Assembly (NCBI GenBank): GCA_964570895.1
Contig: CAZMZD010000009.1
Span: 1-51,388, forward strand
Source of the DNA: RGIG1918 sp964570895
GTDB lineage: Bacteria > Cyanobacteriota > Vampirovibrionia > Gastranaerophilales > Gastranaerophilaceae
DNA length: 51,388 nt
Direction of reading: 5' to 3'
Shown: positions 40,073-48,655 of the stretch, one piece after another
Numbering within the stretch: position 1 is the first letter of the stretch
Layout of the letters: each line of letters opens with the position of its first letter
Program-made: the position numbers and the translations under genes
The notes under the pieces: model-generated
Database searches by the model: none
What the model was told of the DNA's origin: nothing
What the model saw: only the letters and a program-made list of their open reading frames with translations

Positions 40073-40143
40073 GGAGACATGGCCAAGTGGTAAGGCAGGA
40101 GCCTGCAAAGCTCTTATCCCCGGTTCAAATCCGGGTGTCTCCT
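40073..40143 (+). tRNA. tRNA-Cys (GCA)
   Basis: 71 bases. The acceptor stem GGAGACA / TGTCTCC is perfect; the anticodon loop CTGCAAA gives anticodon GCA; the T arm is CCCGG-TTCAAAT-CCGGG. The discriminator base is T (U73), as tRNA-Cys requires. CCA is not encoded. A T7 run follows directly and probably ends transcription. Confidence 0.96.
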
Positions 40144-40165
40144 TTTTTTGACGAAAAGGTTGCCT

Positions 40166-40669
40166 ATGAACGAGATTTTGGTTTTATATATTTTAAAAAG
40201 GCACGATTTTACAATTTACAGTCTTCAAAAAGCAATCGAAGAGTTGTTTTTCCCGTATTATAAACCGTCTGTCGGCTCGCTTTCTCCGATTTTAGACAAA
40301 ATGCAAGAAAAAGGTTTGCTTGCGTGTGATGAAAAATTTTCAAAAGGTGGAATGCTCTCTAAAAAGTTTTCCATAACCCAAGAGGGGTTAAAACATTTTA
40401 ATGAGCTTGTTATGAGTTATAAATTTACGGGGCTTGCAAATGTTCTTCGCGAAGTTTCAACTTTTATGATTATGTCTGAAGCATTTACGGGTGACTTCAA
40501 AAAAGAGTTGCAATTAAAATTAAAAGATAATCTTTTGGTTTTGAAAAATAGGTTGGACGAAACCTTGAATAATCCGTATCTTGCCCTTCAAAACAATCAG
40601 CTTGCAGTTTTATCTTCAACCAAAACTCACGTTCAAGACCTATTATTACAATTAGACGAGGTAAAATGA
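40166..40669 (+). CDS. PadR-family transcription regulator
   Basis: 167 residues from the ATG at 40166 (AAAAGG before it). The N-terminal winged helix (ILVLYILKRHDFTIYSLQKAI ... SVGSLSPILDKMQEKGLL) has the usual PadR layout; the C-terminal part is a dimerising helix bundle. It overlaps the next gene by four bases (ATGA), so it may control or respond to the radical-SAM protein. Confidence 0.85.
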   Translation: MNEILVLYILKRHDFTIYSLQKAIEELFFPYYKPSVGSLSPILDKMQEKGLLACDEKFSKGGMLSKKFSITQEGLKHFNELVMSYKFTGLANVLREVSTFMIMSEAFTGDFKKELQLKLKDNLLVLKNRLDETLNNPYLALQNNQLAVLSSTKTHVQDLLLQLDEVK

Positions 40670-41967
40670 AAAGGCTTGGCGCGGTTATATCTTCTGTTAT
40701 TCCAAATTCAATTGCAGACGAACTCGGGCTCGAGATGGGCGATGAAATTCTTGAAATAAATTCTTCTATCCCTTCAGACCTTATAGAGTACAGTTTTTTG
40801 GTGCAAGATGAGGAACTTGAAATTCTTGTTAAAAAGAAAAATGGCGAAGAAGAACTTATTGAACTTGAAAAAGATTATGGCGAAGATTTAGGAATTTCCT
40901 TTGAAACAGCTGTTTTCGATAGGGTTATACCTTGCGCGAACAGGTGCATTTTCTGTTTTGTGGACGGTCAGCCCGATAATTTGCGAGATAGTTTGTATGT
41001 TAAAGACGATGATTGGCGCTTGTCTTACCTTCAAGGGACTTATGTCACAACTACAAATTTTCGCGAAAAAGATTGGGAAAGACTTGAAACTTTTAAATTT
41101 TCACCGCTTTTTATCTCAATTCACACGACAAACCCTGAACTTCGCGTTTCTATGACAAGAAACAAAAATGCGGGCAAAATTCTTGAAAATCTGGATAGGC
41201 TTTCAAAAATTGGTATAGATTTTCACGCGCAAATTGTCTTGTGCCCTGATATTAACGACAAAGCGGAGCTTGCAAGGACGCTTTCTGATTTGAAAAAATA
41301 TAAAAAACACCTGAAATCATTGGCAGTTGTTCCTGTTGGTATTTCAAAGCACCACTGCAATCAACTCAAAAGGCTTGATAAAGAAGGCGCAATCGATATT
41401 ATTGAACAATTGGATAAATTTAATGCCGATATGAAAAAAAATATCGCAATGGCATCAGACGAGATTTTTCTTCTTGCTGAAAAAGAAATTCCCCCAAAAA
41501 AATATTATGGAAAATTTTTGCAAATTGAAGACGGGGTTGGCTCAATCAGGCTTTATCTTGATGATTTTGAAAAGCGCAAAAAAACTTTGCCCAAGAAACT
41601 GAAAAAACCGCTTGAGCTCGGAATTATAACAGGTTCAATTTCAAAATTTATTTTTGATAATATTGCAGACGAATTGCAAATTGAAGGGCTTAAACTCTCT
41701 GTGCTTGAAGTTAAAAACAGGTTTTTTGGCGAAAGAATTACAGTCACGGGGCTTATAACGGCAGGCGACATTATCTACACCTTAAAAAATATGCAAAATC
41801 CGCCAAAAAGAATTGCGCTGCCTTCTGTTATGTTAAAAGAAGGTTCTGAACAATTTATTGACGGGCTTGAAATTTCAGATATCAAGCGCGAATGTGGGGT
41901 TGAAATTTCCGTTGTGAAAGACTTTTACAGTTTTAAAGAACTTGCTGATATTATAAAAAAATCTTAA
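40666..41967 (+). CDS. PDZ / radical-SAM / DUF512 protein
   Basis: 433 residues. A PDZ-like domain (1-70, GAVISSVIPNSIADELGLEMGDEILEIN shortened here to GAVISSVIPNSIADELGLE) leads to a CxxxCxxC cluster site (Cys90, Cys94, Cys97; CANRCIFCFVDGQPDNLR). LYVKDDDWRLSYLQGTYVTTTN follows as in the family, then a DUF512 domain up to the C-terminus with the late segment ITVTGLITAGDII. The family occurs in Cyanobacteria, Clostridia and relatives; its reaction is not known to me. GAGG lies four bases before ATG. Confidence 0.92.
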   Translation: MKRLGAVISSVIPNSIADELGLEMGDEILEINSSIPSDLIEYSFLVQDEELEILVKKKNGEEELIELEKDYGEDLGISFETAVFDRVIPCANRCIFCFVDGQPDNLRDSLYVKDDDWRLSYLQGTYVTTTNFREKDWERLETFKFSPLFISIHTTNPELRVSMTRNKNAGKILENLDRLSKIGIDFHAQIVLCPDINDKAELARTLSDLKKYKKHLKSLAVVPVGISKHHCNQLKRLDKEGAIDIIEQLDKFNADMKKNIAMASDEIFLLAEKEIPPKKYYGKFLQIEDGVGSIRLYLDDFEKRKKTLPKKLKKPLELGIITGSISKFIFDNIADELQIEGLKLSVLEVKNRFFGERITVTGLITAGDIIYTLKNMQNPPKRIALPSVMLKEGSEQFIDGLEISDIKRECGVEISVVKDFYSFKELADIIKKS

Positions 41968-42045
41968 TCAACTACATGAATGATGAAAATTTTCGCCAAA
42001 AGTGCGAAACTTTTTGTGTAGGAATGGAATAATAGGACTTATCAC

Positions 42046-42723
42046 GTGGTATCAGCAATCGGCGGATTTTCCAATTATATGGCAACTTCTGGGATTTTCA
42101 ACACTCAGAAGGCAACTTCTCCTCAAGAAGATTTGAGAGAGCTTTCTTCTGTTGCGAGTTCCTATTATAGCATTTCAGATACGGTTGAGCCTTTAAAAAC
42201 ATCCACTGAAAGCGATTCTCGCTGGTTGTATCAAGCGGTAAATAATGAGCTTGGTATGCCATCAGGAATTGATATCGACGGAATGGCAGAAACACCTGCA
42301 AAAATAACTGTAAATTTAAATGGCGTAGGTTCGCACGGTTCTTCAACTCCTAATCCAACTGAAGCGGGTGCTCCTCAAGGTGGCGCAGGCGGCGCAAGCG
42401 CAGCAGGTGGTGCAGGTGGTGCAGGTGGTGCCTCTGGCACAAGCGAAACGGAAGATGAGTCTGATGATCCGATGGATTTAAACGGTGATGGCGAAGTCAC
42501 AATTCAAGAAATTCAACAGTATTATGCGCAAAAATCGGATGAAGCAGTTTCCGAATCTTTGCAATCTGTTGGTTCAAATTTAAACACTGTTTTAGAAGAT
42601 AACCTGACTGAAAATAATAATTTAAATTCTTATAAAAATAAAATTCAAAATTTTGTTCAAAAAGCGGCTGCAAGCGCTTATAAACAAATAAATCAAAACT
42701 ACTTAAATAGCTATGTCGCGTAG
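42046..42723 (+). CDS. EF-hand protein with Gly/Ala linker
   Basis: 225 residues starting at GTG, with AGGA about nine bases before it; no ATG is better. The N-terminal ~95 residues have no known fold. Residues ~105-135 are a Gly/Ala-rich linker (GGAGGASAAGGAGGAGG type). Then comes one clear EF-hand or dockerin loop (DLNGDGEVTIQE, ~145-156), and the C-terminal ~60 residues are helical and Asn-rich. No signal peptide. It resembles the 4027-5181 protein in combining a calcium loop with low-complexity sequence, although they are not alike otherwise. Function unknown. Confidence 0.75.
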   Translation: MVSAIGGFSNYMATSGIFNTQKATSPQEDLRELSSVASSYYSISDTVEPLKTSTESDSRWLYQAVNNELGMPSGIDIDGMAETPAKITVNLNGVGSHGSSTPNPTEAGAPQGGAGGASAAGGAGGAGGASGTSETEDESDDPMDLNGDGEVTIQEIQQYYAQKSDEAVSESLQSVGSNLNTVLEDNLTENNNLNSYKNKIQNFVQKAAASAYKQINQNYLNSYVA

Positions 42724-42738
42724 AACATAGCTATTTTT
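42705..42738 (+). terminator. Terminator overlapping the stop codon
   Basis: AAATAGCTATGT (42705-42716) pairs perfectly with ACATAGCTATTT (42725-42736), then TT. The TAG stop codon of 42046-42723 lies in the 8-base loop, so the last five codons form one arm. Confidence 0.8.
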
Positions 42739-42766
42739 AAATTATTTTGTAGTTTTTTCGAGCGAA

Positions 42767-43051
42767 TTAAATTCTGTTATGCCAAACTCCGCCTTTTCTG
42801 TCAACAAGTGCGTCGTAGAAAGACCAAAATCTGAAAACGCCTGTTAAGCCAAGAACTGCGTGAGTAACATTTTTGTCTGTGTCTGCGCCGTTAACAAATT
42901 GCCCAATCCCTGGCCAAAGAATAAGCGAGCAAAGAGAAGCACCGATACTCCTGTTTGAAACTTGCCCTGCTGTTCCGTGTGTGCCTGCAAAACATGGCGC
43001 GGTAAATGATAACATTACGCCCAAAAGCGCGATTGATAATAATTTTTTCAT
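42767..43051 (-). CDS. Small secreted or membrane protein (TM2-like pattern)
   Basis: 94 residues with signal peptide MKKLLSIALLGVMLSFTAPCFA. The mature part has SLILWPGIGQFVNGADTDKN and GLTGVFRFWSFYDALVDRKGG, in the manner of short TM2-type proteins (PGxGQFYNG ... FWxxD). It ends with HNRI. GGAG lies eight bases before ATG. A membrane or periplasmic location is likely; the role is unknown. Confidence 0.7.
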   Translation of the reverse strand: MKKLLSIALLGVMLSFTAPCFAGTHGTAGQVSNRSIGASLCSLILWPGIGQFVNGADTDKNVTHAVLGLTGVFRFWSFYDALVDRKGGVWHNRI

Positions 43052-43146
43052 AATAAAAACTCCAATTATTCTAAATATATTTTACTATTCTATTATCCAC
43101 AAATATATTTGTAAATCGGAGTTTTAAAATTGTTACTTTTCTTATT

Positions 43147-43701
43147 TTATTTTGAGTAAAGTTTGCTTGAAGTGACTGCAATTCTTGGCGCAACTTCGCT
43201 TGCTTGCATATATGGTTCCGCAAGTTTTAAGATTTTTTGGCATTCTTTTCTTGAAAGTCTGTCGTTTGCAATGTTTTTGTCAAAAATTTCTATCAAATGG
43301 TTGATAACCATTTTCCCTTTTTGAGTTTGCTTTGTTGTGTCTAGTTTTGCTTTTTTTCGTGTCGCGTCTTGGCATTGCCATTTTAAGAAATTCTTAATTG
43401 CGCGGTAGCTTCTTGCAGGCAGAATTTGTTTTCTAACAAAAGCTTCATTGTTAATTTTGAAATTACCTGTTCCTTGTTTGAAAAAGTCTTCAAGAAATTG
43501 CCCTGCCTCAGGGCCGTGTTCGCTTGCAATTGCTCGCAAAAATTTAGGAGTTAAATTCTTTATAACAAGCGCGCCGCCGCCGTCTGCAAGGTTTGGAATT
43601 TCGTCCATAAATTGTTTTGCAACTTCTGTGCCTTGTTTTGTGAGTGTCGCCATGCCAAATGTTGGTTTTGAATAGCTATTTGTGTTAAATCTTACTTGCA
43701 T
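43147..43701 (-). CDS. Orphan protein with short N-terminal tag
   Basis: 184 residues from the ATG at 43701 (GGAG six bases before it; an in-frame TTG upstream contains that ribosome site). It begins MQVRFNTNSYSKPTFGM, a form of the short N-terminal tag found on other proteins in this window (hydrophobic start, Asn/Ser/Pro, then F-G). The remainder is basic and helical, with GGGALVIKNLTPKFL early and a Lys-rich middle. No family recognised. Confidence 0.7.
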   Translation of the reverse strand: MQVRFNTNSYSKPTFGMATLTKQGTEVAKQFMDEIPNLADGGGALVIKNLTPKFLRAIASEHGPEAGQFLEDFFKQGTGNFKINNEAFVRKQILPARSYRAIKNFLKWQCQDATRKKAKLDTTKQTQKGKMVINHLIEIFDKNIANDRLSRKECQKILKLAEPYMQASEVAPRIAVTSSKLYSK

Positions 43702-43815
43702 TTCTTTCTCCAAATTGTTTGTGTCTGTATAAAACTTCTAAATAATAAATTTTGCGCCCAATTTTTATAAAAAGGTAAGATGTTCAAAAATAATTTTTAG
43801 CGGTTTTATAAAATT

Positions 43816-45165
43816 ATGCAAATTAGCTCTATAAAGATATATCAAAATAAAATGTTCTCCCCTCCTTTGGGTAAACCGGCGTTTGCGGGTAACGAAAAAG
43901 ACTTAAATAAAAACAGAGGGCTTGCTTCCGGCTTGAATAAGTTTAAAAGCTTGGCTGGCGATAAATTTTTTAAAAGCCCTAATGCGGTGAGCGCAAAAGA
44001 TAAAATATTCCAAAGGTTTAACGCGGAGTGTGATATTATCTGCGATGAGCAAAAAACAGCAAGAGAAGAAAATGGCATTCTGACCACAAATTTTGACCCT
44101 TACACTACATACAAAAAGACTGAATTTGTGCTCGATGAAGATAAAAAATTAAAGCAAGTTGTTATAAAAAATGTTGATGATGATACAAAATCTGTGAAAT
44201 TTGATTTTGATGAAGAAAAATTATCCGGTGCAACGTGCACAATCAACGGCAAAAAAATAAAATTAAACACAAAATCTCCTGATTTTGAAAAATCTTTTCT
44301 GCAAGCAACGGATTTTGATTTAAGCACAGGCGTTTTAATTGGCGATATAGATAACATAAAACTAAAACATGGCCATATTGCAAATCATTTTGACTCTATA
44401 AACAATGTCGTTTATGGAAAAGCGTCAAAAAAATTAAGCAATGCGCTAAAAGAATACGAAGAAAAATTTGAAGGCAAAAAAATATATGCAGACCACAACA
44501 TAGATCCTGTTGTCATAAAAAATTGTATTGAAATTTTTGATGACATTCCGCTTGAAGATATACCACAATCCATTGTCCTTACAAACTTTATACAAGATGG
44601 CGTGGCTGGGCAATATTGCCAAACGGAAGAAATTGTTATACGTCCAACGAAAAATAAAGAAAATTTTGCAAAAAGACTGTTTCATGAAATGCAGCACAGG
44701 AAAGATTATCTCGCAGGAAAATCCCTCGGGCAAAGAAAAACAGGCTATGCTTTAATCTATGGCGGCGAAATTATGAAAGATTGCGACGGGCAAATTCTTG
44801 AAGGCAAAATTGAAAAAGCTGAATATAATATAATTTTTAAAGACAAGAAGCTTAAAAAATTAATTGAAGATAAGGTTTCAAGATATGCAGCGACAAACGC
44901 AACGGAATTTATCGCTGAAATCGGAACTATGATGAGGCAGGGCACAATTGGCGTCACCGAGAGCATGAAAACCGATAACACATTGTATTCTATAAAAAAT
45001 AATTATAAAAATGCGGAATTCAAAAACTGCACAATTAATGAAGATGAGTTTAAAACTTTAATTAAAACATACGGGCTTTTAGGCGGCATACCTGAATTTA
45101 ACAATGTGCTATACTGCAAAGACGCAATCGCACTAACGCAAGAAGATATCTTTGCACCCGAGTGA
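43816..45165 (+). CDS. HExxH metallopeptidase, lethal-factor-like zincin
   Basis: 449 residues. It starts MQISSIKIYQNKMFSPP and reaches F-A-G-N at 23-26, a form of the shared N-terminal tag. The zinc site is HEMQH (290-294) and, 69 residues on, YAATNATEFIAE (357-368), the Y..N..E(F)xAE pattern that supplies the third ligand in anthrax lethal factor-like (M34) peptidases. Residues ~95-185 look like a beta domain (YKKTEFVLDEDKKLKQVVI, VKFDFDEEKLSG). No signal peptide and no ribosome site; an AT-rich TATAAA lies just before the start. Host or neighbour protein cleavage after export is a possibility, not shown. Confidence 0.7.
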   Translation: MQISSIKIYQNKMFSPPLGKPAFAGNEKDLNKNRGLASGLNKFKSLAGDKFFKSPNAVSAKDKIFQRFNAECDIICDEQKTAREENGILTTNFDPYTTYKKTEFVLDEDKKLKQVVIKNVDDDTKSVKFDFDEEKLSGATCTINGKKIKLNTKSPDFEKSFLQATDFDLSTGVLIGDIDNIKLKHGHIANHFDSINNVVYGKASKKLSNALKEYEEKFEGKKIYADHNIDPVVIKNCIEIFDDIPLEDIPQSIVLTNFIQDGVAGQYCQTEEIVIRPTKNKENFAKRLFHEMQHRKDYLAGKSLGQRKTGYALIYGGEIMKDCDGQILEGKIEKAEYNIIFKDKKLKKLIEDKVSRYAATNATEFIAEIGTMMRQGTIGVTESMKTDNTLYSIKNNYKNAEFKNCTINEDEFKTLIKTYGLLGGIPEFNNVLYCKDAIALTQEDIFAPE

Positions 45166-45285
45166 AACTCGAGCTATGGCGCGACTGCGCTTAGCAAGAG
45201 CGAGCGAGGGCAAAGGTGTGTGAGGCACATGTGCGGCCGCGAAGAGCTGGCGGGCTTGTGCGAAACCGTACTCCAATAAGCGAAG
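45166..45285. other. GC-rich convergent spacer
   Basis: This 120-base gap between convergent genes is clearly richer in G and C (GGCGCGACTGCGC, GAGCGAGCGAGGGC, GTGCGGCCGCG) than everything around it. It includes the self-complementary GCACATGTGC. No gene and no obvious terminator. It may be a dispersed repeat. Confidence 0.45.
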
Positions 45286-46473
45286 TTAAAATGCGAACAA
45301 GAATGAAAAGTATGCTTGATAGCCTTTTACTGCAACAATGAGCACGATTATGCCGACAGCTAAAATCATTACAGGTTCTAAAAGTTTTAACATAACTTCC
45401 AACGAAACTTTTAACTTAGATTCGTAATCGTAAGAAACAGCATGGAGCATTTTTTCGAGCTCACCTGCTTTTTCGCCTGTTGCAATTTGAGAAATTGCAT
45501 ATTCTGAAAATAAATTTGTGGCACTAAGCGCGGTTGTTAATTCGCAACCTTGCTGCACTCTGCTTGAAGCAATTTTTAATATTCTGGCGTCTTCAGGCAT
45601 ATTAACAACAGAAGCCGCTAAATTTAGGGCTTCCCCAATTGAAATCCCTGCGGTGTATGCAAGGGTGAGCACTGAAAAGAAATTTGAATATGAATAATTT
45701 TGAACTAAATTTCTTATTGGTTTAAATGCGGTAAGTTTTGAAGTTATTTTCGATAGAAGCGCTTTGTTTTTAAATATTAAATAAACTACTCCTGCAAGCG
45801 CAAGAAAGACAATTGCTATCTGCATGGCGGCTCTAAGTGCAATTGCTGTTATGCAAACTTTTGCTCCGGAAGCGCTTTGTGTGAAAATTTCGACAATAAA
45901 AGTTTTGAATAAAAGTGCAACAAAAATCGCCAAAACAAGCATTAAAGCAGGATATGCGGATTTAGATATCACGTCATTTTTGATTTTTTCTTGTGTTATT
46001 AAATTTTTTATAATGCTTGATAAAATTTCTTCTAATTTGCCTGATTCTTCGCCTGCGACGATAAGCATTGTATATGCTGCGCCAAGAGCATTTGAGCAGG
46101 GTTTCATAGAGTCTTTTAAGGAATAGCCTTTTTTAATTCCTATTAAAATTTTTGCGCAAAGCGCTTTTACTTTTTCGCTTTTTGACGAGTCGCGTATTAA
46201 TTCAAAAGTTTGAAGCACGGAAGAGCCGGATTTGTACAATGAGTAAAAAGAATTGAAAAAATCCTTTTTTTCTTGAATTGAAAGCGTTGTTTTGCTTGAA
46301 AAATTAACGTTTGAAAAATCGGATGAAGTTTTTTGAGCTTCTTCTTTAATCTCAAGAATTACATAGCCTTTTTGCTCTAATTTGCTTGCAGCGTCTGATA
46401 AACTTGCGGCGCTAAAATTGCCTTGTGTTATCTCGCCGTTTTTATTTTTTGCTTTATAGAAAAAATTTGCCAT
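45286..46473 (-). CDS. Type II secretion / type IV pilus inner-membrane platform protein
   Basis: 395 residues of the GspF/PilC family: N-terminal MANFFYKAKNKNGEITQGNF, two repeated cytosolic helical domains (FFNSFYSLYKSGSSVLQTFELI and FFSVLTLAYTAGISIGEALNLA) and three membrane segments, at ~175-195, ~212-230 and ~367-388. The ATPase partner is not adjacent; the only GspE-like gene in the window (27966-29342) is degenerate. TATAAT ends exactly six bases before the ATG, and there is no ribosome site. Confidence 0.93.
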   Translation of the reverse strand: MANFFYKAKNKNGEITQGNFSAASLSDAASKLEQKGYVILEIKEEAQKTSSDFSNVNFSSKTTLSIQEKKDFFNSFYSLYKSGSSVLQTFELIRDSSKSEKVKALCAKILIGIKKGYSLKDSMKPCSNALGAAYTMLIVAGEESGKLEEILSSIIKNLITQEKIKNDVISKSAYPALMLVLAIFVALLFKTFIVEIFTQSASGAKVCITAIALRAAMQIAIVFLALAGVVYLIFKNKALLSKITSKLTAFKPIRNLVQNYSYSNFFSVLTLAYTAGISIGEALNLAASVVNMPEDARILKIASSRVQQGCELTTALSATNLFSEYAISQIATGEKAGELEKMLHAVSYDYESKLKVSLEVMLKLLEPVMILAVGIIVLIVAVKGYQAYFSFLFAF

Positions 46474-46590
46474 AGGGTCATTATATATTATTGTTTGATT
46501 TTTTGCTACATTGAGCGCTTAATTTTTAAAATTTTAATTAAATTTGTATATAGGTGGCAAAAAATTTTTTGTTCATGTTTATAAATATAT

Positions 46591-47808
46591 ATGAATGTTG
46601 GTGCTGTAAAAATTTTTCAAACAAAAGCTTACGGGTTTAACTCTTCTAAAATGGTGCCCGTTGCTTTTTTGGGGAACAGAAAAGTTGAAGATACTTTTGA
46701 AAAAACAAGCTCTGCTTCTGAATTCCCGTTGACTAAAAAATATGGGCTGAATGTTGCTGATATGGAGGTTAAATCTTCGACTCCTATTTCAATAAGTGAC
46801 AAACAAAAAGCTGTTTTTGTTGAAAAATTGCTTGAAGGGCATGAGCTTGCGAAAAAGAATGTTGAAACAGGAAACATTGCCCAAGTGGGCTTTTCGAGCA
46901 ACTTGTGTTTAGCAGATAATTCATGGCACTTGGCAACAAATTTTAATAACACAAGAAATGATATATCTTCAATTTGCGGCGAAAGGTCTGCAATTATTGT
47001 TGCTTTCAATGATTTTCTAAAAAATTTAGTCAATAAAAACGACACAAAAGCCACTCAAAAAGATTTCAAAATTAAATATATAGCGATGTCTACAGCGAAA
47101 AACATAGGGGAAGACTCGAATGCTTCGCTTCCTTGTGCGGATTGTTTAAGCTGGCTAAACACTGCCCGTTTTCTCGATGACAACACAAAAATAGTGTTTT
47201 TCACAAAAGATAAAGAAACAAATAAAATGTCTTTAGAATTTAAAACCCTAAAAGAAGCTTTGCCTGCAAGAGGGATTGATTTGATTGATTCAAAAGCAGA
47301 TATGGAACTTGATGAAATGCCGCTTGTTTTTACGGAAGATGCAAAAAGAATTGCAGATGAAAAAAATCTAACAAACGAAAACATTTTAAACGTCTTAAAA
47401 GAGGCAAAAAATGCTTATGGGGTTGATAATTTCACTCCTTATTCAAAACAAAAAGTTGGCGCGGGAATTTGCGTTAACGGCAAAGTTTATAGTGCTTCAA
47501 AAATAGATTGGTCTAAGAGATGGTTTGTGGAACCTGTTGAGCTTGCAATGACGAAATCAATTGAAGAAACCGGTGATTTAGTGACTCCTGAAATTATTGC
47601 TTATTACGGCGACAACAAAACAGAGTGCGAAGGCGGAATTGTGGACGACGGAATAGTCAGCCTTAAAACGCTCGGCAGAATAAAAGCCATAGATAAAGAA
47701 AACGAAACGCTTGTTATAACAATAAACAACAACGATGAAATTGATGTGCGCTCAATTAACGATTTTATCCCTAAAAAATCAACCTTCAAACAAACTTATT
47801 TAAGATAA
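46591..47808 (+). CDS. Double cytidine-deaminase-fold protein with N-terminal tag
   Basis: 405 residues. It starts MNVGAVKIFQTKAYGF and contains VAFLGN at 24-29, similar to the tag of the zincin at 43816. Residues ~70-215 form a cytidine-deaminase domain with zinc residues in CGERSA (Cys129, Glu131) and PCADC (Cys182, Cys185). Residues ~265-345 resemble a second CDA domain (FTPYSKQKVGAGICVNGKVYSAS) without the zinc Cys residues. An active N-terminal and inactive C-terminal half recalls E. coli Cdd, but the extra ~60 residues at each end are different. A ~50-residue beta tail follows. TATAAA lies five bases before the ATG. Confidence 0.75.
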   Translation: MNVGAVKIFQTKAYGFNSSKMVPVAFLGNRKVEDTFEKTSSASEFPLTKKYGLNVADMEVKSSTPISISDKQKAVFVEKLLEGHELAKKNVETGNIAQVGFSSNLCLADNSWHLATNFNNTRNDISSICGERSAIIVAFNDFLKNLVNKNDTKATQKDFKIKYIAMSTAKNIGEDSNASLPCADCLSWLNTARFLDDNTKIVFFTKDKETNKMSLEFKTLKEALPARGIDLIDSKADMELDEMPLVFTEDAKRIADEKNLTNENILNVLKEAKNAYGVDNFTPYSKQKVGAGICVNGKVYSASKIDWSKRWFVEPVELAMTKSIEETGDLVTPEIIAYYGDNKTECEGGIVDDGIVSLKTLGRIKAIDKENETLVITINNNDEIDVRSINDFIPKKSTFKQTYLR

Positions 47809-47834
47809 TTTTGTTTGCGCACACAAGATAAATA

Positions 47835-47863
47835 TTGACATAAACTGTATAATTTTCTATCAT
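47835..47863 (+). promoter_or_regulatory. Promoter of the SIMPL gene
   Basis: TTGACA (47835-47840), 17 bases, TATCAT (47858-47863). The ATG at 47901 is 37 bases downstream and has its own ribosome site. Confidence 0.7.
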
Positions 47864-47900
47864 ATTTTAACAAATACTTTTGAATAGAAAGGTGTTAATT

Positions 47901-48638
47901 ATGCAAATTAAAGATTATCAAGTTGCAATATTAGGGGTGGCAATTGCCCTTGGGTGTGTTTTTTCGACTTGTATTTTATCCAATGCGGTTGTTAAATTCC
48001 AAAAAATGCAAAATCAAACAATCAGGGTGACAGGAAGCGCAAGCCAAAAAGTTATGTCAGACTCTGCTTCTTGGACAATTAATGTTAAAACAACAAAAAG
48101 CACCTTGAAGGAAGGTTACACTCGCCTAAATTCTGACATGAAAAAAATCAAAGATTTTCTAATTGCAAAAGGCGTGCCGGAAGCGGATATTACAACAGGC
48201 TCAATTAACAGCTATGAAAATTACAAAAGGCTTCCAAATGGCGGAATGACAAACGATGTAGACACATACACCGTTTATCAATTAATCACGGTTAAATCAA
48301 ATGACATTAATAAAATCACCGAAATTTCAAAACATGTTAATGAATTAATCAATAAAGACATAAATTTGACCGCAGAAGGTGTGCAATATTTCGTATCAAA
48401 CCTCGATGACATAAAAGTCAAAATGGTTGGCGAAGCTGCTAAAAACGCAAAAGAGCGCGCAAAAAGTATGGTCGCTGGCACAAACGGCAAAATTGGCGTG
48501 ATGAATAGCGCAAGAATGGGCGTTTTCCAAATAGTTCCTGTTGATTCCACAGAAGTTAACGACTATGGAATTAACGACACATCATCAATCGAGAAAAAAG
48601 TTGTTGCAACCGTGAGCGCTACGTTTACCGTAAAATAA
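47901..48638 (+). CDS. SIMPL-domain (DUF541 / YggE-type) membrane protein
   Basis: 245 residues from the ATG at 47901 (AAGGTG six bases before it). An N-terminal membrane segment (~7-28, VAILGVAIALGCVFSTCIL) anchors it. The SIMPL domain follows: IRVTGSASQKVMSDSASW, GVPEADITTGSINSYENY, GVQYFVSNLDDIKVKMVGEAAKNAKERA shortened here to GVQYFVSNLDDIKVKM, and a C-terminal ATVSATFTVK strand. Members face the periplasm and have been linked to oxidative stress; the biochemical role is open. Confidence 0.9.
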   Translation: MQIKDYQVAILGVAIALGCVFSTCILSNAVVKFQKMQNQTIRVTGSASQKVMSDSASWTINVKTTKSTLKEGYTRLNSDMKKIKDFLIAKGVPEADITTGSINSYENYKRLPNGGMTNDVDTYTVYQLITVKSNDINKITEISKHVNELINKDINLTAEGVQYFVSNLDDIKVKMVGEAAKNAKERAKSMVAGTNGKIGVMNSARMGVFQIVPVDSTEVNDYGINDTSSIEKKVVATVSATFTVK

Positions 48639-48655
48639 ATGTTTTAGCGCGGCAA

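Noticed and set aside
43807..43815. Leaderless -10 for the zincin gene
   Set aside because: TATAAA ends three bases before ATG, too close to fit the six-base rule; left out of that set.
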